DNA of 45,100 nucleotides from Kosakonia quasisacchari (GCF_004331415.1 NZ_SJOP01000028.1:1-45100); one strand, 5' to 3'; positions 15,762 to 24,860 are shown, counted from the first letter of the stretch. Notes: generated from the letters alone by a model not told the origin. Numbers and translations: made by a program.

Positions 15762-15932
15762 ATGGCTATAGCGGGTCGATTCGAACCGGTTAAGCAAGTA
15801 TGTCAACTACATGACACACCAGCTAAAGCGAAAAAGAAACCTGTGACCTCTATTCCGGCTTCCTGGAAGCTGACGCCGCAGCAGCAAGCTTTTATTGACG
15901 CCTTCTCTGAAGACGACATCAAAAAACAATAA
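15762..15932 (+). CDS. yciX: Small conserved protein YciX
   Basis: A 56-residue soluble, basic protein with the conserved C-terminal segment LTPQQQAFIDAFSEDDIKKQ, matching E. coli YciX. No membrane helix is present. Translation probably couples to ymiA, since only one base separates them and the ribosome site lies within the ymiA end. In E. coli these genes precede acnA and can be read into it; here a terminator lies further down, after ymiC. Function unknown. Confidence 0.85.
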   Translation: MAIAGRFEPVKQVCQLHDTPAKAKKKPVTSIPASWKLTPQQQAFIDAFSEDDIKKQ

Positions 15933-16070
15933 ATATATCATCAGAATAAATGTGGAAAATTATCCCTGCTATTCATTGATGTGTTCTTTTGTACTCTTTA
16001 ATTAATACACAGCATAAATGAATTGAGTAATGACTCAGTTTTAATGAATAGATTTTCTGGTAATAAATTT

Positions 16071-16169
16071 ATGAGTAATGATTGCGGAATGAAATATTGG
16101 TCGTGGTTAGCCGCTTTTTCTGTTTCCATCCTTTTCTGGGGACAGGTTGTCTGGGCTACCCTTCGGTAA
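16071..16169 (+). CDS. ymiC: Small membrane protein YmiC
   Basis: A 32-residue single-helix membrane protein. The core MKYWSW followed by LAAFSVSILFWG resembles the E. coli 31-residue YmiC (MKYWSWMGAFSLSMLFW) at the same locus. The start is uncertain: ATGs in frame at 16044, 16071 and 16089 are possible and none has a strong ribosome site. The gene ends nine bases before a terminator. Function unknown. Confidence 0.75.
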   Translation: MSNDCGMKYWSWLAAFSVSILFWGQVVWATLR

Positions 16170-16177
16170 TGAATTGA

Positions 16178-16204
16178 AAAACCTCGCATCTGCGAGGTTT
16201 TTTA
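16178..16204 (+). terminator. Intrinsic terminator after ymiC
   Basis: CCTCGC pairs with GCGAGG around ATCT, with flanking A/T pairs and a run of T residues. It separates the ymiA-yciX-ymiC transcript from the acnA promoter region. Confidence 0.9.
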
Positions 16205-16278
16205 TTTCCCTTCACCTGAAAGATTTTCCCTTTTGTAGCAATTTTGGTTGTTATCAAAACGTTACGATATGTTTGTGT

Positions 16279-16312
16279 TATCTTTAATACAGACCCTGAA
16301 GAGCATCAGGGT
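16279..16312 (+). promoter_or_regulatory. acnA promoter -10 and 5' leader hairpin
   Basis: TATCTT at 16279-16284 is a plausible -10 without a good -35, as expected for an activator-dependent promoter; E. coli acnA is controlled by SoxS, CRP, FNR and ArcA. A perfect seven-base-pair hairpin, ACCCTGA with TCAGGGT around a six-base AGAGCA loop, lies at 16293-16312, right at the predicted mRNA 5' end. The strong AAGGAGG ribosome site follows at 16330. Confidence 0.4.
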
Positions 16313-16341
16313 AAGCAATCCCTGTTATTAAGGAGGAGCAC

Positions 16342-19017
16342 ATGTCGTCAACCCTACGCGAAGCCAGTAAGGACACGTTGCAGGCAGAGAACAAAACTTA
16401 TCACTACTACAGCTTGCCGCTGGCCGCTAAACAACTTGGGGATATCTCACGGTTACCCAAGTCGCTAAAAGTTTTACTGGAAAATCTCCTGCGCTGGCAG
16501 GACGAAGAATCCGTCACTGAAGAAGATATCCGTGCCCTGGCCGGTTGGCTCGACAGTGCGCATGCCGATCGCGAAATCGCCTATCGCCCTGCAAGGGTCC
16601 TGATGCAGGATTTTACCGGCGTTCCCGCCGTCGTTGATTTAGCGGCGATGCGTGAAGCGGTGAAACGCCTTGGGGGCGATACCACCAAAGTGAACCCACT
16701 CTCCCCGGTCGATCTGGTGATTGACCACTCTGTTACCGTTGACCATTTCGGTGACGATGACGCCTTCGAAGAGAATGTTCGCCTTGAAATGGAACGTAAC
16801 CACGAGCGTTATGTTTTCTTGCGCTGGGGCCAGCAGGCGTTTAGCCGTTTCAGCGTGGTACCGCCGGGGACAGGAATATGCCACCAGGTGAATCTCGAAT
16901 ACCTTGGCAAAGCGGTCTGGAGCGAATTGCAGGGCAAAGAGTGGGTTGCCTATCCGGACACACTTGTCGGCACCGATTCTCACACCACTATGATTAATGG
17001 CCTCGGTGTGTTGGGCTGGGGCGTGGGGGGAATTGAAGCCGAAGCGGCGATGCTGGGGCAACCGGTGTCGATGCTGATCCCGGATGTCGTCGGCTTTAAA
17101 CTGAGCGGCAAATTGCGAGAAGGGATCACGGCAACCGATCTGGTGCTGACGGTCACGCAAATGCTGCGTAAACACGGCGTTGTCGGTAAATTTGTTGAGT
17201 TTTACGGCGATGGCCTTGATTCGTTGCCGCTTGCCGACCGTGCCACCATTGCCAATATGGCCCCGGAATATGGCGCCACATGCGGTTTTTTCCCAATCGA
17301 TGGCGTGACGCTCGATTATATGCGCCTGAGTGGTCGTAGCGAAGAGCAAGTCGCGTTGGTGGAGGCTTATGCGAAAGCACAAGGTATGTGGCGTAACCCG
17401 GGCGATGAGCCCGTCTTTACCAGCACCCTTGAACTGAACATGCGCGACGTTGAAGCGAGCCTCGCCGGGCCAAAACGCCCACAGGATCGCGTCGCACTGA
17501 GCGATGTGCCTAAAGCCTTCGCCGCCAGCTCGGAACTTGAACTGAACACGGCGCAAAAAGATCGCAAACCGGTCGATTACGTGCTGAATGGGCAGAAATA
17601 TCAATTGCCGGATGGCGCAGTGGTAATTTCTGCGATCACCTCTTGCACGAATACTTCCAACCCCAGTGTGTTGATGGCCGCTGGCCTGCTGGCTAAAAAA
17701 GCGGTCACTGCCGGGCTCAAACGCCAGCCGTGGGTGAAAGCATCGCTGGCCCCTGGCTCGAAGGTGGTTTCTGACTATCTTGCACAGGCGCGATTAACGC
17801 CTTATCTGGATGAACTGGGCTTTAACCTTGTCGGTTACGGGTGTACCACCTGTATCGGCAACTCCGGGCCGTTACCCGAGCCGATTGAACAGGCGATCCG
17901 TGAAGGCGATCTCACCGTCGGTGCGGTGCTTTCGGGCAACCGCAATTTCGAAGGGCGTATTCACCCACTGGTAAAAACGAACTGGCTCGCATCACCGCCG
18001 CTGGTGGTGGCTTATGCGCTGGCGGGCAATATGAATATCAACCTCGCCACCGACCCGCTCGGTCATGACCGGAAAGGTGATCCGGTCTACTTAAAAGATA
18101 TCTGGCCAACAAGCAGTGAGATAGCCCGTGCGGTTGAGCAAGTCTCCACCGAGATGTTCCGCAAGGAGTATGCCGAGGTGTTTGAAGGCACGCCGGAGTG
18201 GAAGGCAATTGAGGTTGAACGCTCCGATACTTATGGTTGGCAGAATGATTCGACTTACATTCGGTTATCGCCATTCTTTGAAGATATGCAGGCGCAGCCG
18301 AAACCAGTGGAAGATATTCATGGCGCGCGGATTCTGGCGATGCTGGGGGATTCGGTCACGACTGACCATATTTCGCCCGCAGGTAGCATCAAAGCAGACA
18401 GCCCGGCTGGCCGTTATCTGCAAAGTCATGGCGTTGAGCGCCGTGATTTTAACTCCTACGGCTCGCGACGTGGCAACCATGAAGTGATGATGCGTGGGAC
18501 ATTTGCCAACATCCGTATTCGCAACGAAATGGTGCCGGGTGTGGAAGGTGGCATGACACGTCATCTCCCGGGGAGTGAAGTGGTTTCTATTTATGATGCT
18601 GCTGTTCGCTACCAGCAAGCGGGTACGCCGCTGGCGGTGATTGCTGGCAAAGAGTACGGTTCTGGCTCCAGCCGCGATTGGGCGGCGAAAGGGCCACGCT
18701 TGCTGGGCGTGCGCGTGGTGATTGCGGAATCCTTCGAGCGTATTCACCGGTCTAACCTAATTGGTATGGGGATCCTGCCGCTTGAGTTTCCTCAAGGCGT
18801 GACGCGAAAAACGCTGGCATTGACGGGGGAGGAAAAGCTGGACGTTGTCGATCTGCAAAACATCACGCCGGGTGGAACGTTAGCCGTGACATTAACCCGA
18901 GCCGATGGCAAACAGGAGGCGCTGGCGTGCCGCTGTCGCATTGATACGGCGACTGAGCTGACCTATTACCGCAATGATGGCATTCTGCATTACGTGATCC
19001 GTAATATGTTGAATTAA
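16342..19017 (+). CDS. acnA: Aconitate hydratase A AcnA
   Basis: An 891-residue [4Fe-4S] enzyme that isomerises citrate to isocitrate in the TCA and glyoxylate cycles. AcnA is the stress-stable, stationary-phase form, and in its iron-free state it binds mRNA. Cluster ligands are Cys435 (SCTNTS), Cys501 and Cys504 (GYGCTTCIG). The swivel domain carries GSSRDWAAKG near 775. Length equals E. coli AcnA. ATG at 16342 has an AAGGAGG site five bases upstream. The gene is monocistronic, with a terminator on each side. Confidence 0.98.
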   Translation: MSSTLREASKDTLQAENKTYHYYSLPLAAKQLGDISRLPKSLKVLLENLLRWQDEESVTEEDIRALAGWLDSAHADREIAYRPARVLMQDFTGVPAVVDLAAMREAVKRLGGDTTKVNPLSPVDLVIDHSVTVDHFGDDDAFEENVRLEMERNHERYVFLRWGQQAFSRFSVVPPGTGICHQVNLEYLGKAVWSELQGKEWVAYPDTLVGTDSHTTMINGLGVLGWGVGGIEAEAAMLGQPVSMLIPDVVGFKLSGKLREGITATDLVLTVTQMLRKHGVVGKFVEFYGDGLDSLPLADRATIANMAPEYGATCGFFPIDGVTLDYMRLSGRSEEQVALVEAYAKAQGMWRNPGDEPVFTSTLELNMRDVEASLAGPKRPQDRVALSDVPKAFAASSELELNTAQKDRKPVDYVLNGQKYQLPDGAVVISAITSCTNTSNPSVLMAAGLLAKKAVTAGLKRQPWVKASLAPGSKVVSDYLAQARLTPYLDELGFNLVGYGCTTCIGNSGPLPEPIEQAIREGDLTVGAVLSGNRNFEGRIHPLVKTNWLASPPLVVAYALAGNMNINLATDPLGHDRKGDPVYLKDIWPTSSEIARAVEQVSTEMFRKEYAEVFEGTPEWKAIEVERSDTYGWQNDSTYIRLSPFFEDMQAQPKPVEDIHGARILAMLGDSVTTDHISPAGSIKADSPAGRYLQSHGVERRDFNSYGSRRGNHEVMMRGTFANIRIRNEMVPGVEGGMTRHLPGSEVVSIYDAAVRYQQAGTPLAVIAGKEYGSGSSRDWAAKGPRLLGVRVVIAESFERIHRSNLIGMGILPLEFPQGVTRKTLALTGEEKLDVVDLQNITPGGTLAVTLTRADGKQEALACRCRIDTATELTYYRNDGILHYVIRNMLN

Positions 19018-19019
19018 AA

Positions 19020-19046
19020 ACAAAGGCCTGCATTTGCAGGCCTGTT
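19020..19046. terminator. Bidirectional terminator between acnA and ribA
   Basis: GGCCTGCA mirrors TGCAGGCC around a TT centre. An A-rich run before it serves as the T tract for the leftward ribA transcript. Confidence 0.85.
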
Positions 19047-19064
19047 TCATAGCAGATGGGGCGC

Positions 19065-19652
19065 TTACTTCAGCAGGTGCCCCATTTTTTCAGCTTTTGT
19101 ATCCAAATAGTGCGCATTTTTCGGGTTACGCCCGACAATCAGCGGTACGCGCTCTACAATGTTGATTCCCGCCTCGGTAAGAATCTCAACTTTTTTCGGA
19201 TTATTAGTCAGCAGACGAACTTCGTCCACCGTCAGCAATTTAAACATATCCGCGCAAAGCGTGAAGTCTCGTTCATCAGCAGCAAAACCCAATTGATGGT
19301 TTGCTTCCACGGTGTCATAGCCCTGATCCTGCAGCGCATACGCGCGAATTTTATTCAGCAAACCGATGTTACGGCCTTCCTGGCGATGATAAAGCAGTAC
19401 ACCACGGCCTTCTTCAGCAATATGATTAAGCGCCGCTTCAAGTTGGAAACCGCAATCACAGCGTAGACTAAATAATGCATCACCGGTCAGACACTCGGAG
19501 TGAACGCGAGCGAGTACGGGCTGTTGCCCGGAAATATCACCGAAAACAAGGGCTACATGATCCTGCCCGGTTGCCAGTTCTTCAAAACCCACCATCAGGA
19601 AGTCGCCCCATGGGGTTGGCAGTTTGGCTTCTGCCACGCGTTTCAGTTGCAT
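19065..19652 (-). CDS. ribA: GTP cyclohydrolase II RibA
   Basis: A 195-residue zinc enzyme for the first committed step of riboflavin synthesis, opening GTP to a diaminopyrimidine with release of formate and pyrophosphate. Zinc ligands are Cys54, Cys65 and Cys67 (ECLTGDALFSLRCDC), and the active site includes YHRQEGRNIGL. Length is one residue short of E. coli RibA. It is a single-domain form without a fused RibB. It is monocistronic, convergent with acnA and divergent from pgpB. No FMN riboswitch is seen upstream. Confidence 0.97.
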   Translation of the reverse strand: MQLKRVAEAKLPTPWGDFLMVGFEELATGQDHVALVFGDISGQQPVLARVHSECLTGDALFSLRCDCGFQLEAALNHIAEEGRGVLLYHRQEGRNIGLLNKIRAYALQDQGYDTVEANHQLGFAADERDFTLCADMFKLLTVDEVRLLTNNPKKVEILTEAGINIVERVPLIVGRNPKNAHYLDTKAEKMGHLLK

Positions 19653-19848
19653 GTGAATCTCCGGATTTTTAGTGGTGCACTACGCACCTTTAGCCTGTTG
19701 GCCTTCTGTATAACCTCATTTTGCCACAATGCATTAAGCATCGCCTACTGGTGACCCACGCATTGCTGCTTAAACGCACAAATGCGTCGGTTTCAGCGGA
19801 AATGTTATTTTTCAGTTATATTGGTTCGCGAGATCAGAAGGAGAAAAG

Positions 19849-20613
19849 ATGTTTTCCATTGCAAAGCGGACAACGGCGGGCGCGGCGATATTATTGATAA
19901 TGCCGATGATAATGTGGATTTCCGGCTGGAGCTGGGAGCCGGGGCAAACCCGCTGGTGGCTGCGTTTTTTATATTGGTTAACAGAAACCGTTACCCAACC
20001 GTGGGGAATTATTACGCATGTTGTGTTGTGTGCATGGTTTCTCTGGTGCCTGCGTTTTCGCCTCAAAGCTGCGGTGATGCTGTTCGTTATTCTTGGCTGC
20101 GCGATTCTGGCAGGACAGGGGGTTAAATCCTTTGTCAAAGAACGTGTTCAGGAGCCGCGACCTTTCGTCCTTTGGCTGGAAAAAACGCACGATGTTCAGG
20201 CCGAACAGTTCTACACGTTGAAACGTAAGGATCGGGGAGAGTTAGTGAAAAAACAACTCTCCAGCCAGCATGATATTCCTGGGTTTTTACGTAAACACTG
20301 GCAAAAAGAGACAGGTTTCGCTTTTCCCTCCGGACACACCATGTTTGCCGCAAGTTGGGCATTATTAGGCGTGGGGCTCCTTTGGCCACGCAGACGAACA
20401 TGGACGATTGCTGTGCTGCTCGTGTGGGCGACAGGCGTTATGGGTAGCCGGCTGCTGTTAGGCATGCACTGGCCGCGTGATTTAGTGGTTGCAACGTTGA
20501 TATCCTGGTTGCTTGTGTCGCTGGCAACTTGGCTTGCCCAGCGCATTTGTGGCCCGCTTACGCCGCCGGCGGAGGAAGTACCGGAAATCATTGCACGCGA
20601 TCAAGAGGGTTGA
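19849..20613 (+). CDS. pgpB: Phosphatidylglycerophosphatase B PgpB
   Basis: A 254-residue inner-membrane PAP2 phosphatase acting on phosphatidylglycerophosphate, undecaprenyl pyrophosphate and related lipids at the periplasmic face. The phosphatase motifs are Lys97 with Arg104 (KERVQEPRP), the PSGH motif with His163, and Arg201 to His207 (SRLLLGMHWPRD) with Asp211. Membrane helices flank these. A long periplasmic segment lies at about 105-155. Residue numbers agree with the E. coli enzyme. AGAAGGAG precedes the ATG. Confidence 0.97.
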   Translation: MFSIAKRTTAGAAILLIMPMIMWISGWSWEPGQTRWWLRFLYWLTETVTQPWGIITHVVLCAWFLWCLRFRLKAAVMLFVILGCAILAGQGVKSFVKERVQEPRPFVLWLEKTHDVQAEQFYTLKRKDRGELVKKQLSSQHDIPGFLRKHWQKETGFAFPSGHTMFAASWALLGVGLLWPRRRTWTIAVLLVWATGVMGSRLLLGMHWPRDLVVATLISWLLVSLATWLAQRICGPLTPPAEEVPEIIARDQEG

Positions 20614-20753
20614 TTTCCGCTGCTTTGCCCGCAAATCAGAATTTAACATCATGCATTTCCATTTCGCGCCGGGCGCTAAAATGGTAGTTTATAGGGCTGA
20701 ATGCAGTCGTTGCATATAAATTCATCGCTCGGCAGCACATAACGGGACGTAAT

Positions 20754-21062
20754 GTGAAATATTTACTCATTTTCTTACTGGTGTTAGCGGTTTTTGTTGT
20801 GTCGATTACCCTTGGCGCGCAAAACGATCAGCAAGTCACGTTCAACTATTTGCTCGCACAGGGTGAATACAGAATCTCCACGCTGCTGGCCGTGCTGTTT
20901 GCTGCTGGTTTTATTATTGGCTGGCTGATTTGTGGCCTTTTCTGGCTACGCGTTCGCGTTTCTCTGGCGCGCGCCGAACGTAAAATCAAACGTCTTGAGC
21001 ACCAGCTTACTCCTGCCACAAATGTTACGGTCGCAACCGGTTCAACGGCAGTGAAGGAATAA
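20754..21062 (+). CDS. lapA: LPS assembly protein LapA (YciS)
   Basis: A 102-residue inner-membrane protein with helices at about residues 2-20 and 42-66, then a cytoplasmic coiled-coil tail (VSLARAERKIKRLEHQL). It is nearly identical to E. coli LapA, cotranscribed with lapB six bases downstream. LapA and LapB act together in balancing lipopolysaccharide and phospholipid synthesis through turnover of LpxC. The C-terminal dozen residues are less conserved. Confidence 0.96.
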   Translation: MKYLLIFLLVLAVFVVSITLGAQNDQQVTFNYLLAQGEYRISTLLAVLFAAGFIIGWLICGLFWLRVRVSLARAERKIKRLEHQLTPATNVTVATGSTAVKE

Positions 21063-21068
21063 TATTTT

Positions 21069-22238
21069 ATGCTGGAGTTGTTGTTTCTGTTGTTACCTGT
21101 CGCGGCTGCCTACGGCTGGTATATGGGGCGCAGAAATGCTCAACAGACAAAACAGGATGAGGCTAACCGGCTGTCACGTGAATACGTCGCCGGGGTTAAC
21201 CTTTTACTGAGTAATCAGCAAGATAAAGCGGTTGATCTGTTCCTCGATATGTTGAAAGAGGACACCGGTACCGTTGAAGCACACCTCACTCTTGGCAACC
21301 TTTTCCGCTCTCGCGGCGAGGTTGACCGCGCGATTCGTATCCATCAAACATTAATGGAAAGCGCCTCACTTTCTTATGATCAGCGCCTGCTGGCCGTTCA
21401 GCAATTGGGGCGTGATTATATGGCTGCCGGGATGTACGATCGCGCGGAAGATATGTTTAATCAATTGGTGGATGAGACCGATTTTCGAGTCGGAGCACTC
21501 CAGCAATTGCTGCAAATTTATCAGGCAACTAGCGAGTGGCAAAAAGCCATTGATGTTGCTGAACGGCTGGTGAAACTCGGTAAAGATAAGCAGCGGGGCG
21601 AAATCGCGCATTTTTACTGCGAGCTGGCGCTGCAGCAAATGGGTAATGAAGAGATGGATCGGGCCATGGCCTTGCTGAAAAAAGGCGCAGCAGCCGATCG
21701 CGACAGCCCTCGCGTCTCTATCATGATGGGCCGTGTTTTTATGGCCGATGGCGATTATGCAAAAGCGGTAGAAAGCCTGTTACGCGTTATTGATCAGGAT
21801 AAAGAGCTCGTCAGCGAAACGCTGGAAATGCTGCAAACCTGCTATCAGCAATTAGGTAAGAATGACGAATGGGCAGCATTTTTGCAGCGCTGCGTGGAAG
21901 AAAACACCGGTGCGACTGCTGAATTGATGTTGGCAGACATTATGGAGCACCGCGATGGGCCTGACGCGGCGCAGAGCTATGTTACGCGACAACTGCAGCG
22001 GCATCCCACCATGCGCGTTTTTCATAAGCTGATGGACTACCACCTGAACGAAGCCGAAGAAGGGCGCGCCAAAGAGAGTCTGATGGTGCTGCGTGAAATG
22101 GTAGGTGAGCAGGTGCGCAGTAAACCGCGCTATCGTTGCCACAAATGTGGTTTCACTGCGTTTACCATGTACTGGCATTGCCCGTCTTGCCGAGCGTGGT
22201 CGACCGTTAAACCGATTCGTGGCCTTGATGGCCAGTAA
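21069..22238 (+). CDS. lapB: LPS assembly regulator LapB (YciM)
   Basis: A 389-residue protein anchored by an N-terminal helix (residues 2-18), followed by about nine tetratricopeptide repeats (about 35-345). The C-terminal rubredoxin-type metal site carries two Cys pairs (RCHKCG and HCPSC). LapB recruits LpxC to the FtsH protease and so limits lipid A synthesis, and its TPR domain contacts LPS-assembly partners. Length equals E. coli LapB. In E. coli the operon also has heat-shock promoters, which I cannot identify here. Confidence 0.97.
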   Translation: MLELLFLLLPVAAAYGWYMGRRNAQQTKQDEANRLSREYVAGVNLLLSNQQDKAVDLFLDMLKEDTGTVEAHLTLGNLFRSRGEVDRAIRIHQTLMESASLSYDQRLLAVQQLGRDYMAAGMYDRAEDMFNQLVDETDFRVGALQQLLQIYQATSEWQKAIDVAERLVKLGKDKQRGEIAHFYCELALQQMGNEEMDRAMALLKKGAAADRDSPRVSIMMGRVFMADGDYAKAVESLLRVIDQDKELVSETLEMLQTCYQQLGKNDEWAAFLQRCVEENTGATAELMLADIMEHRDGPDAAQSYVTRQLQRHPTMRVFHKLMDYHLNEAEEGRAKESLMVLREMVGEQVRSKPRYRCHKCGFTAFTMYWHCPSCRAWSTVKPIRGLDGQ

Positions 22239-22422
22239 TTTTTAAAAACGCTTTCATTAGTTACAACATACTGTTAATAATTTTTGACTATGCAGCATCT
22301 GCGCTGATATTCGCTTAGCAGCAAAAAATCGAACCTATTATTTCCACGCGCTCGCGGGTAGAATGCTCGCCGTTTATTCTTTTCGCGCCTGAGCGGGTGC
22401 CCTCATTTCAGAAGGTCTAATC

Positions 22423-23160
22423 ATGACGTCTACTGTTTTATCGACTTCCCGCACTGTTACTGCTTCCCCGATTGTAGTAGCACTTGATTACGATAACCGC
22501 GACGCAGCCATGGCGTTTGTTGACCGTATCGATCCCCGTGATTGCCGCCTGAAAGTTGGCAAAGAGATGTTCACTTTATTCGGGCCGCAACTGGTGCGCG
22601 ATTTGCAACAGCGTGGCTTCGATATCTTCCTCGATTTAAAATTCCACGACATTCCCAACACCACAGCGCATGCCATTAAAGCGGCAGCGGATTTAGGCGT
22701 CTGGATGGTGAATGTCCATGCTTCTGGCGGCGCGCGGATGATGACAGCGGCAAAAGAAGCGCTGCTCACATTTGGCAACGATGCACCGTTACTGATTGCG
22801 GTCACCGTATTGACCAGTATGGAAGCGAGCGATCTGCGCGATCTTGGCATTAACGCAACTCCCGCTAAGCATGCGGAGCGGCTGGCCCGCCTTACGCAGC
22901 AATGTGGTCTTGATGGCGTTGTTTGCTCGGCGCAGGAAGCTGAACATTTTAAAAACGCATTAGGCAAAGGGTTTAAACTGGTTACCCCGGGGATTCGTCC
23001 CGCCGGCAGCGAACCAGGCGATCAGCGCCGCATTATGACGCCGGAGCAGGCGCTCGCTGCAGGTGTAGATTATATGGTGATTGGGCGTCCGGTTACGCAG
23101 TCGGCCGACCCGGCGAAAACCCTGAAAGCGATTAATGCATCGTTAGGTATGGGGGAATAA
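22423..23160 (+). CDS. pyrF: Orotidine 5'-phosphate decarboxylase PyrF
   Basis: A 245-residue TIM-barrel enzyme of pyrimidine synthesis that decarboxylates OMP to UMP. The signature DLKFHDIPNT carries the catalytic Asp-Lys-Asp residues, ALDYDN binds the nucleotide, and the phosphate loop contains GRPVTQ near the C-terminus. The 184-base region upstream contains the promoter but I see no attenuator. The stop shares one base with the yciH start (TAATG), so translation is coupled. Confidence 0.98.
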   Translation: MTSTVLSTSRTVTASPIVVALDYDNRDAAMAFVDRIDPRDCRLKVGKEMFTLFGPQLVRDLQQRGFDIFLDLKFHDIPNTTAHAIKAAADLGVWMVNVHASGGARMMTAAKEALLTFGNDAPLLIAVTVLTSMEASDLRDLGINATPAKHAERLARLTQQCGLDGVVCSAQEAEHFKNALGKGFKLVTPGIRPAGSEPGDQRRIMTPEQALAAGVDYMVIGRPVTQSADPAKTLKAINASLGMGE

Positions 23161-23486
23161 TGAACGACGATAACAGCCGTCTGGTTTACTCAACCGAAAC
23201 CGGGCGCATTGACGAACCCAAAGAGCAACATACCCGCCCGAAAGGTGATGGTGTTGTACGCATCCAGCGCCAGACCAGTGGCCGCAAAGGCAAAGGTGTA
23301 TGCCTGATAACGGGCATTGATGAAGATGATGAAGCGCTGACTAAACTGGCTGCAGAATTGAAAAAAAAGTGTGGCTGCGGTGGTTCGGTGAAAGATGGCG
23401 TCATTGAGATCCAGGGTGATAAACGTGATTTACTGAAATCATTACTGGAAGCAAAAGGGATGAAAGTGAAATTAGCGGGTGGTTAA
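23160..23486 (+). CDS. yciH: SUI1/eIF1-like protein YciH
   Basis: A 108-residue protein with the eIF1/SUI1 fold. Residues 35-100 carry KGKGVCLITGI, a KKKCGCGGSVKDG loop and IQGDKRDLLKSLL. In bacteria it resembles translation initiation factor eIF1 and has been shown to favour correct start selection in vitro, though its cell role is mild. The Cys-rich loop is typical of the family. It is the second gene of pyrF-yciH and is followed by a terminator. Confidence 0.96.
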   Translation: MNDDNSRLVYSTETGRIDEPKEQHTRPKGDGVVRIQRQTSGRKGKGVCLITGIDEDDEALTKLAAELKKKCGCGGSVKDGVIEIQGDKRDLLKSLLEAKGMKVKLAGG

Positions 23487-23524
23487 GCCTGAAATAATTC
23501 ACGAGTGTTTAAGCCTAAAACAGA

Positions 23525-23557
23525 AAGGCCGCGGTAATTACCGCGGCCTTATTATTT
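23525..23557 (+). terminator. Terminator-like palindrome after yciH
   Basis: A 26-base perfect palindrome at 23525-23550, built on GGCCGCGG/CCGCGGCC, forms a strong stem with an AATT loop and is followed by ATTATTT. Confidence 0.85.
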
Positions 23558-23625
23558 ACACTGTGAAACGTAGACCTGAAAAAGAAAGTATATTTATTTT
23601 TTATTGTCGCCGTTCAAATGACCAA

Positions 23626-23847
23626 TTACTTACCAACCTGGTGACCGATGATACCACCGACCGCTGCACCGCCCAGAGTACCGAGCGTGCTGCCATCGGT
23701 CAGTACAGCACCTCCAAGCGCACCCGCACCCGCACCGATTGCGGTATTACGATCGCGTTTAGACCAGTGACCACAAGCGCTCAGAGACATTGCCAGGGTA
23801 ACTGCCAGTACTGCTGCGGCCATTTTTTTGCTTGTTAACATCATCAT
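23626..23847 (-). CDS. osmB: Osmotically inducible lipoprotein OsmB
   Basis: A 73-residue outer-membrane-type lipoprotein. A signal peptide ends in the lipobox LSAC with lipidated Cys25. The rest is dominated by a glycine-zipper segment (AIGAGAGALGGAV and LGGAAVGGIIG). It is induced by osmotic stress and stationary phase in E. coli. The first of three consecutive ATGs has AGGAG five bases upstream and is taken as start. It is monocistronic with an RpoS-type promoter upstream. Confidence 0.96.
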   Translation of the reverse strand: MMMLTSKKMAAAVLAVTLAMSLSACGHWSKRDRNTAIGAGAGALGGAVLTDGSTLGTLGGAAVGGIIGHQVGK

Positions 23848-23887
23848 ACTTTCTCCTGAATAATCGATTCACGGAAGAATGTTCTCT

Positions 23888-23897
23888 TTAAGTATAG
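23888..23897 (-). promoter_or_regulatory. RpoS-type -10 element of osmB
   Basis: On the reverse strand CTATACTTAA matches the sigma-S -10 consensus (CTATACT with the C at -13), about 40 bases upstream of the osmB start. The -35 region is poor, as is usual for sigma-S promoters. Confidence 0.65.
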
Positions 23898-24101
23898 TGC
23901 CTGTGAGCAGACCTAAAGATTTCCCGTGAAACCTTGCTGCGCAGGTGTAATTCAATCACGTCAGTGATAGTCACTTCCTGTTATATCGCTAATAATAATT
24001 TTACGCACAGGCCGATAACAAGACAGGTAAATAGTCTTAATCGAAGCGTCAGAATAATCTCAGATATGAGGAAGATAGCCCGCAATAGCGGGCTAATAGG
24101 A

Positions 24102-24860
24102 TCAGCGAAACCCGCCAGTATTAACGATATCGACAATCAGGCCTTTTTGTTGCAGTTGAAGGTGCGCTTCCGGCTTAAGGGCTGAATCGGTGATCACTCG
24201 CTGAAAGCGTTCATCCGGGCCAAGTGTATAAGGATGGACCACGCCAAACTTAGAGCTGTCGGTGAGCACAATCGCTTCGCTGCCTTTTTCCAGTACGGCA
24301 TTGACCACGTCGGTACGCATCATATCGCGCCCGGTAAATCCCGTTTCCGGTTGCCAGCCATCGATCCCGATAAACGCTTTGCTGAAATGTACCTGCTGAA
24401 TGTACTGACGAGTCAGTGGGCCGACCATGCTTTCACTCTTTTTCTGATAAATGCCGCCAAGCAGGATCACTTCACACAACGCCTCTTTGAGCAGATGGGC
24501 TATATAGCTGCTCACGGTAATAATGGTGATATCACGCTGTTCGCCCAGTTTACGGGCGAGAAGGGCGTTACTGCTGCCATTTTCAATAAATATGGTTTCA
24601 CCCGAACTTACCAGCGATGCCGCAAAATCAGCCAAATCACGCTTCACGGTGTAGTTGTTCATCATGCGTGTTTCAACATCATCGCTGTCCAGCGGGACAG
24701 CAAAACCATGTGTACGGCGCAAATAGCTTTGTTTTTCGAGCGTATTCAGATCCTGACGAATCGTAACTTCAGACACCCCAGTCATACGTGCGAGATCTGT
24801 AACGCTCATTTGGCCCTTGTCGATGACCGTCTGCAAAATAAGTTGTTGTCGGGAATTCAT
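24102..24860 (-). CDS. yciT: DeoR-family transcriptional regulator YciT
   Basis: A 252-residue DeoR-family repressor. The N-terminal winged helix-turn-helix (residues 1-55) includes LARMTGVSEVTIRQDLNTLE, and the C-terminal sugar-phosphate-sensing domain contains FIENGSSNALLA and GRDMMRTDVVNAVLEKG. It matches E. coli YciT, whose ligand is not firmly known. The last 25 residues differ from E. coli. A GTG two codons earlier is an alternative start; ATG at 24860 fits the E. coli N-terminus MNSRQQ. Confidence 0.92.
   Translation of the reverse strand: MNSRQQLILQTVIDKGQMSVTDLARMTGVSEVTIRQDLNTLEKQSYLRRTHGFAVPLDSDDVETRMMNNYTVKRDLADFAASLVSSGETIFIENGSSNALLARKLGEQRDITIITVSSYIAHLLKEALCEVILLGGIYQKKSESMVGPLTRQYIQQVHFSKAFIGIDGWQPETGFTGRDMMRTDVVNAVLEKGSEAIVLTDSSKFGVVHPYTLGPDERFQRVITDSALKPEAHLQLQQKGLIVDIVNTGGFR

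Noticed and set aside
16639..17604. Reverse-strand frame of 321 residues inside acnA
   Set aside because: Shadow of the acnA codon bias on the opposite strand.
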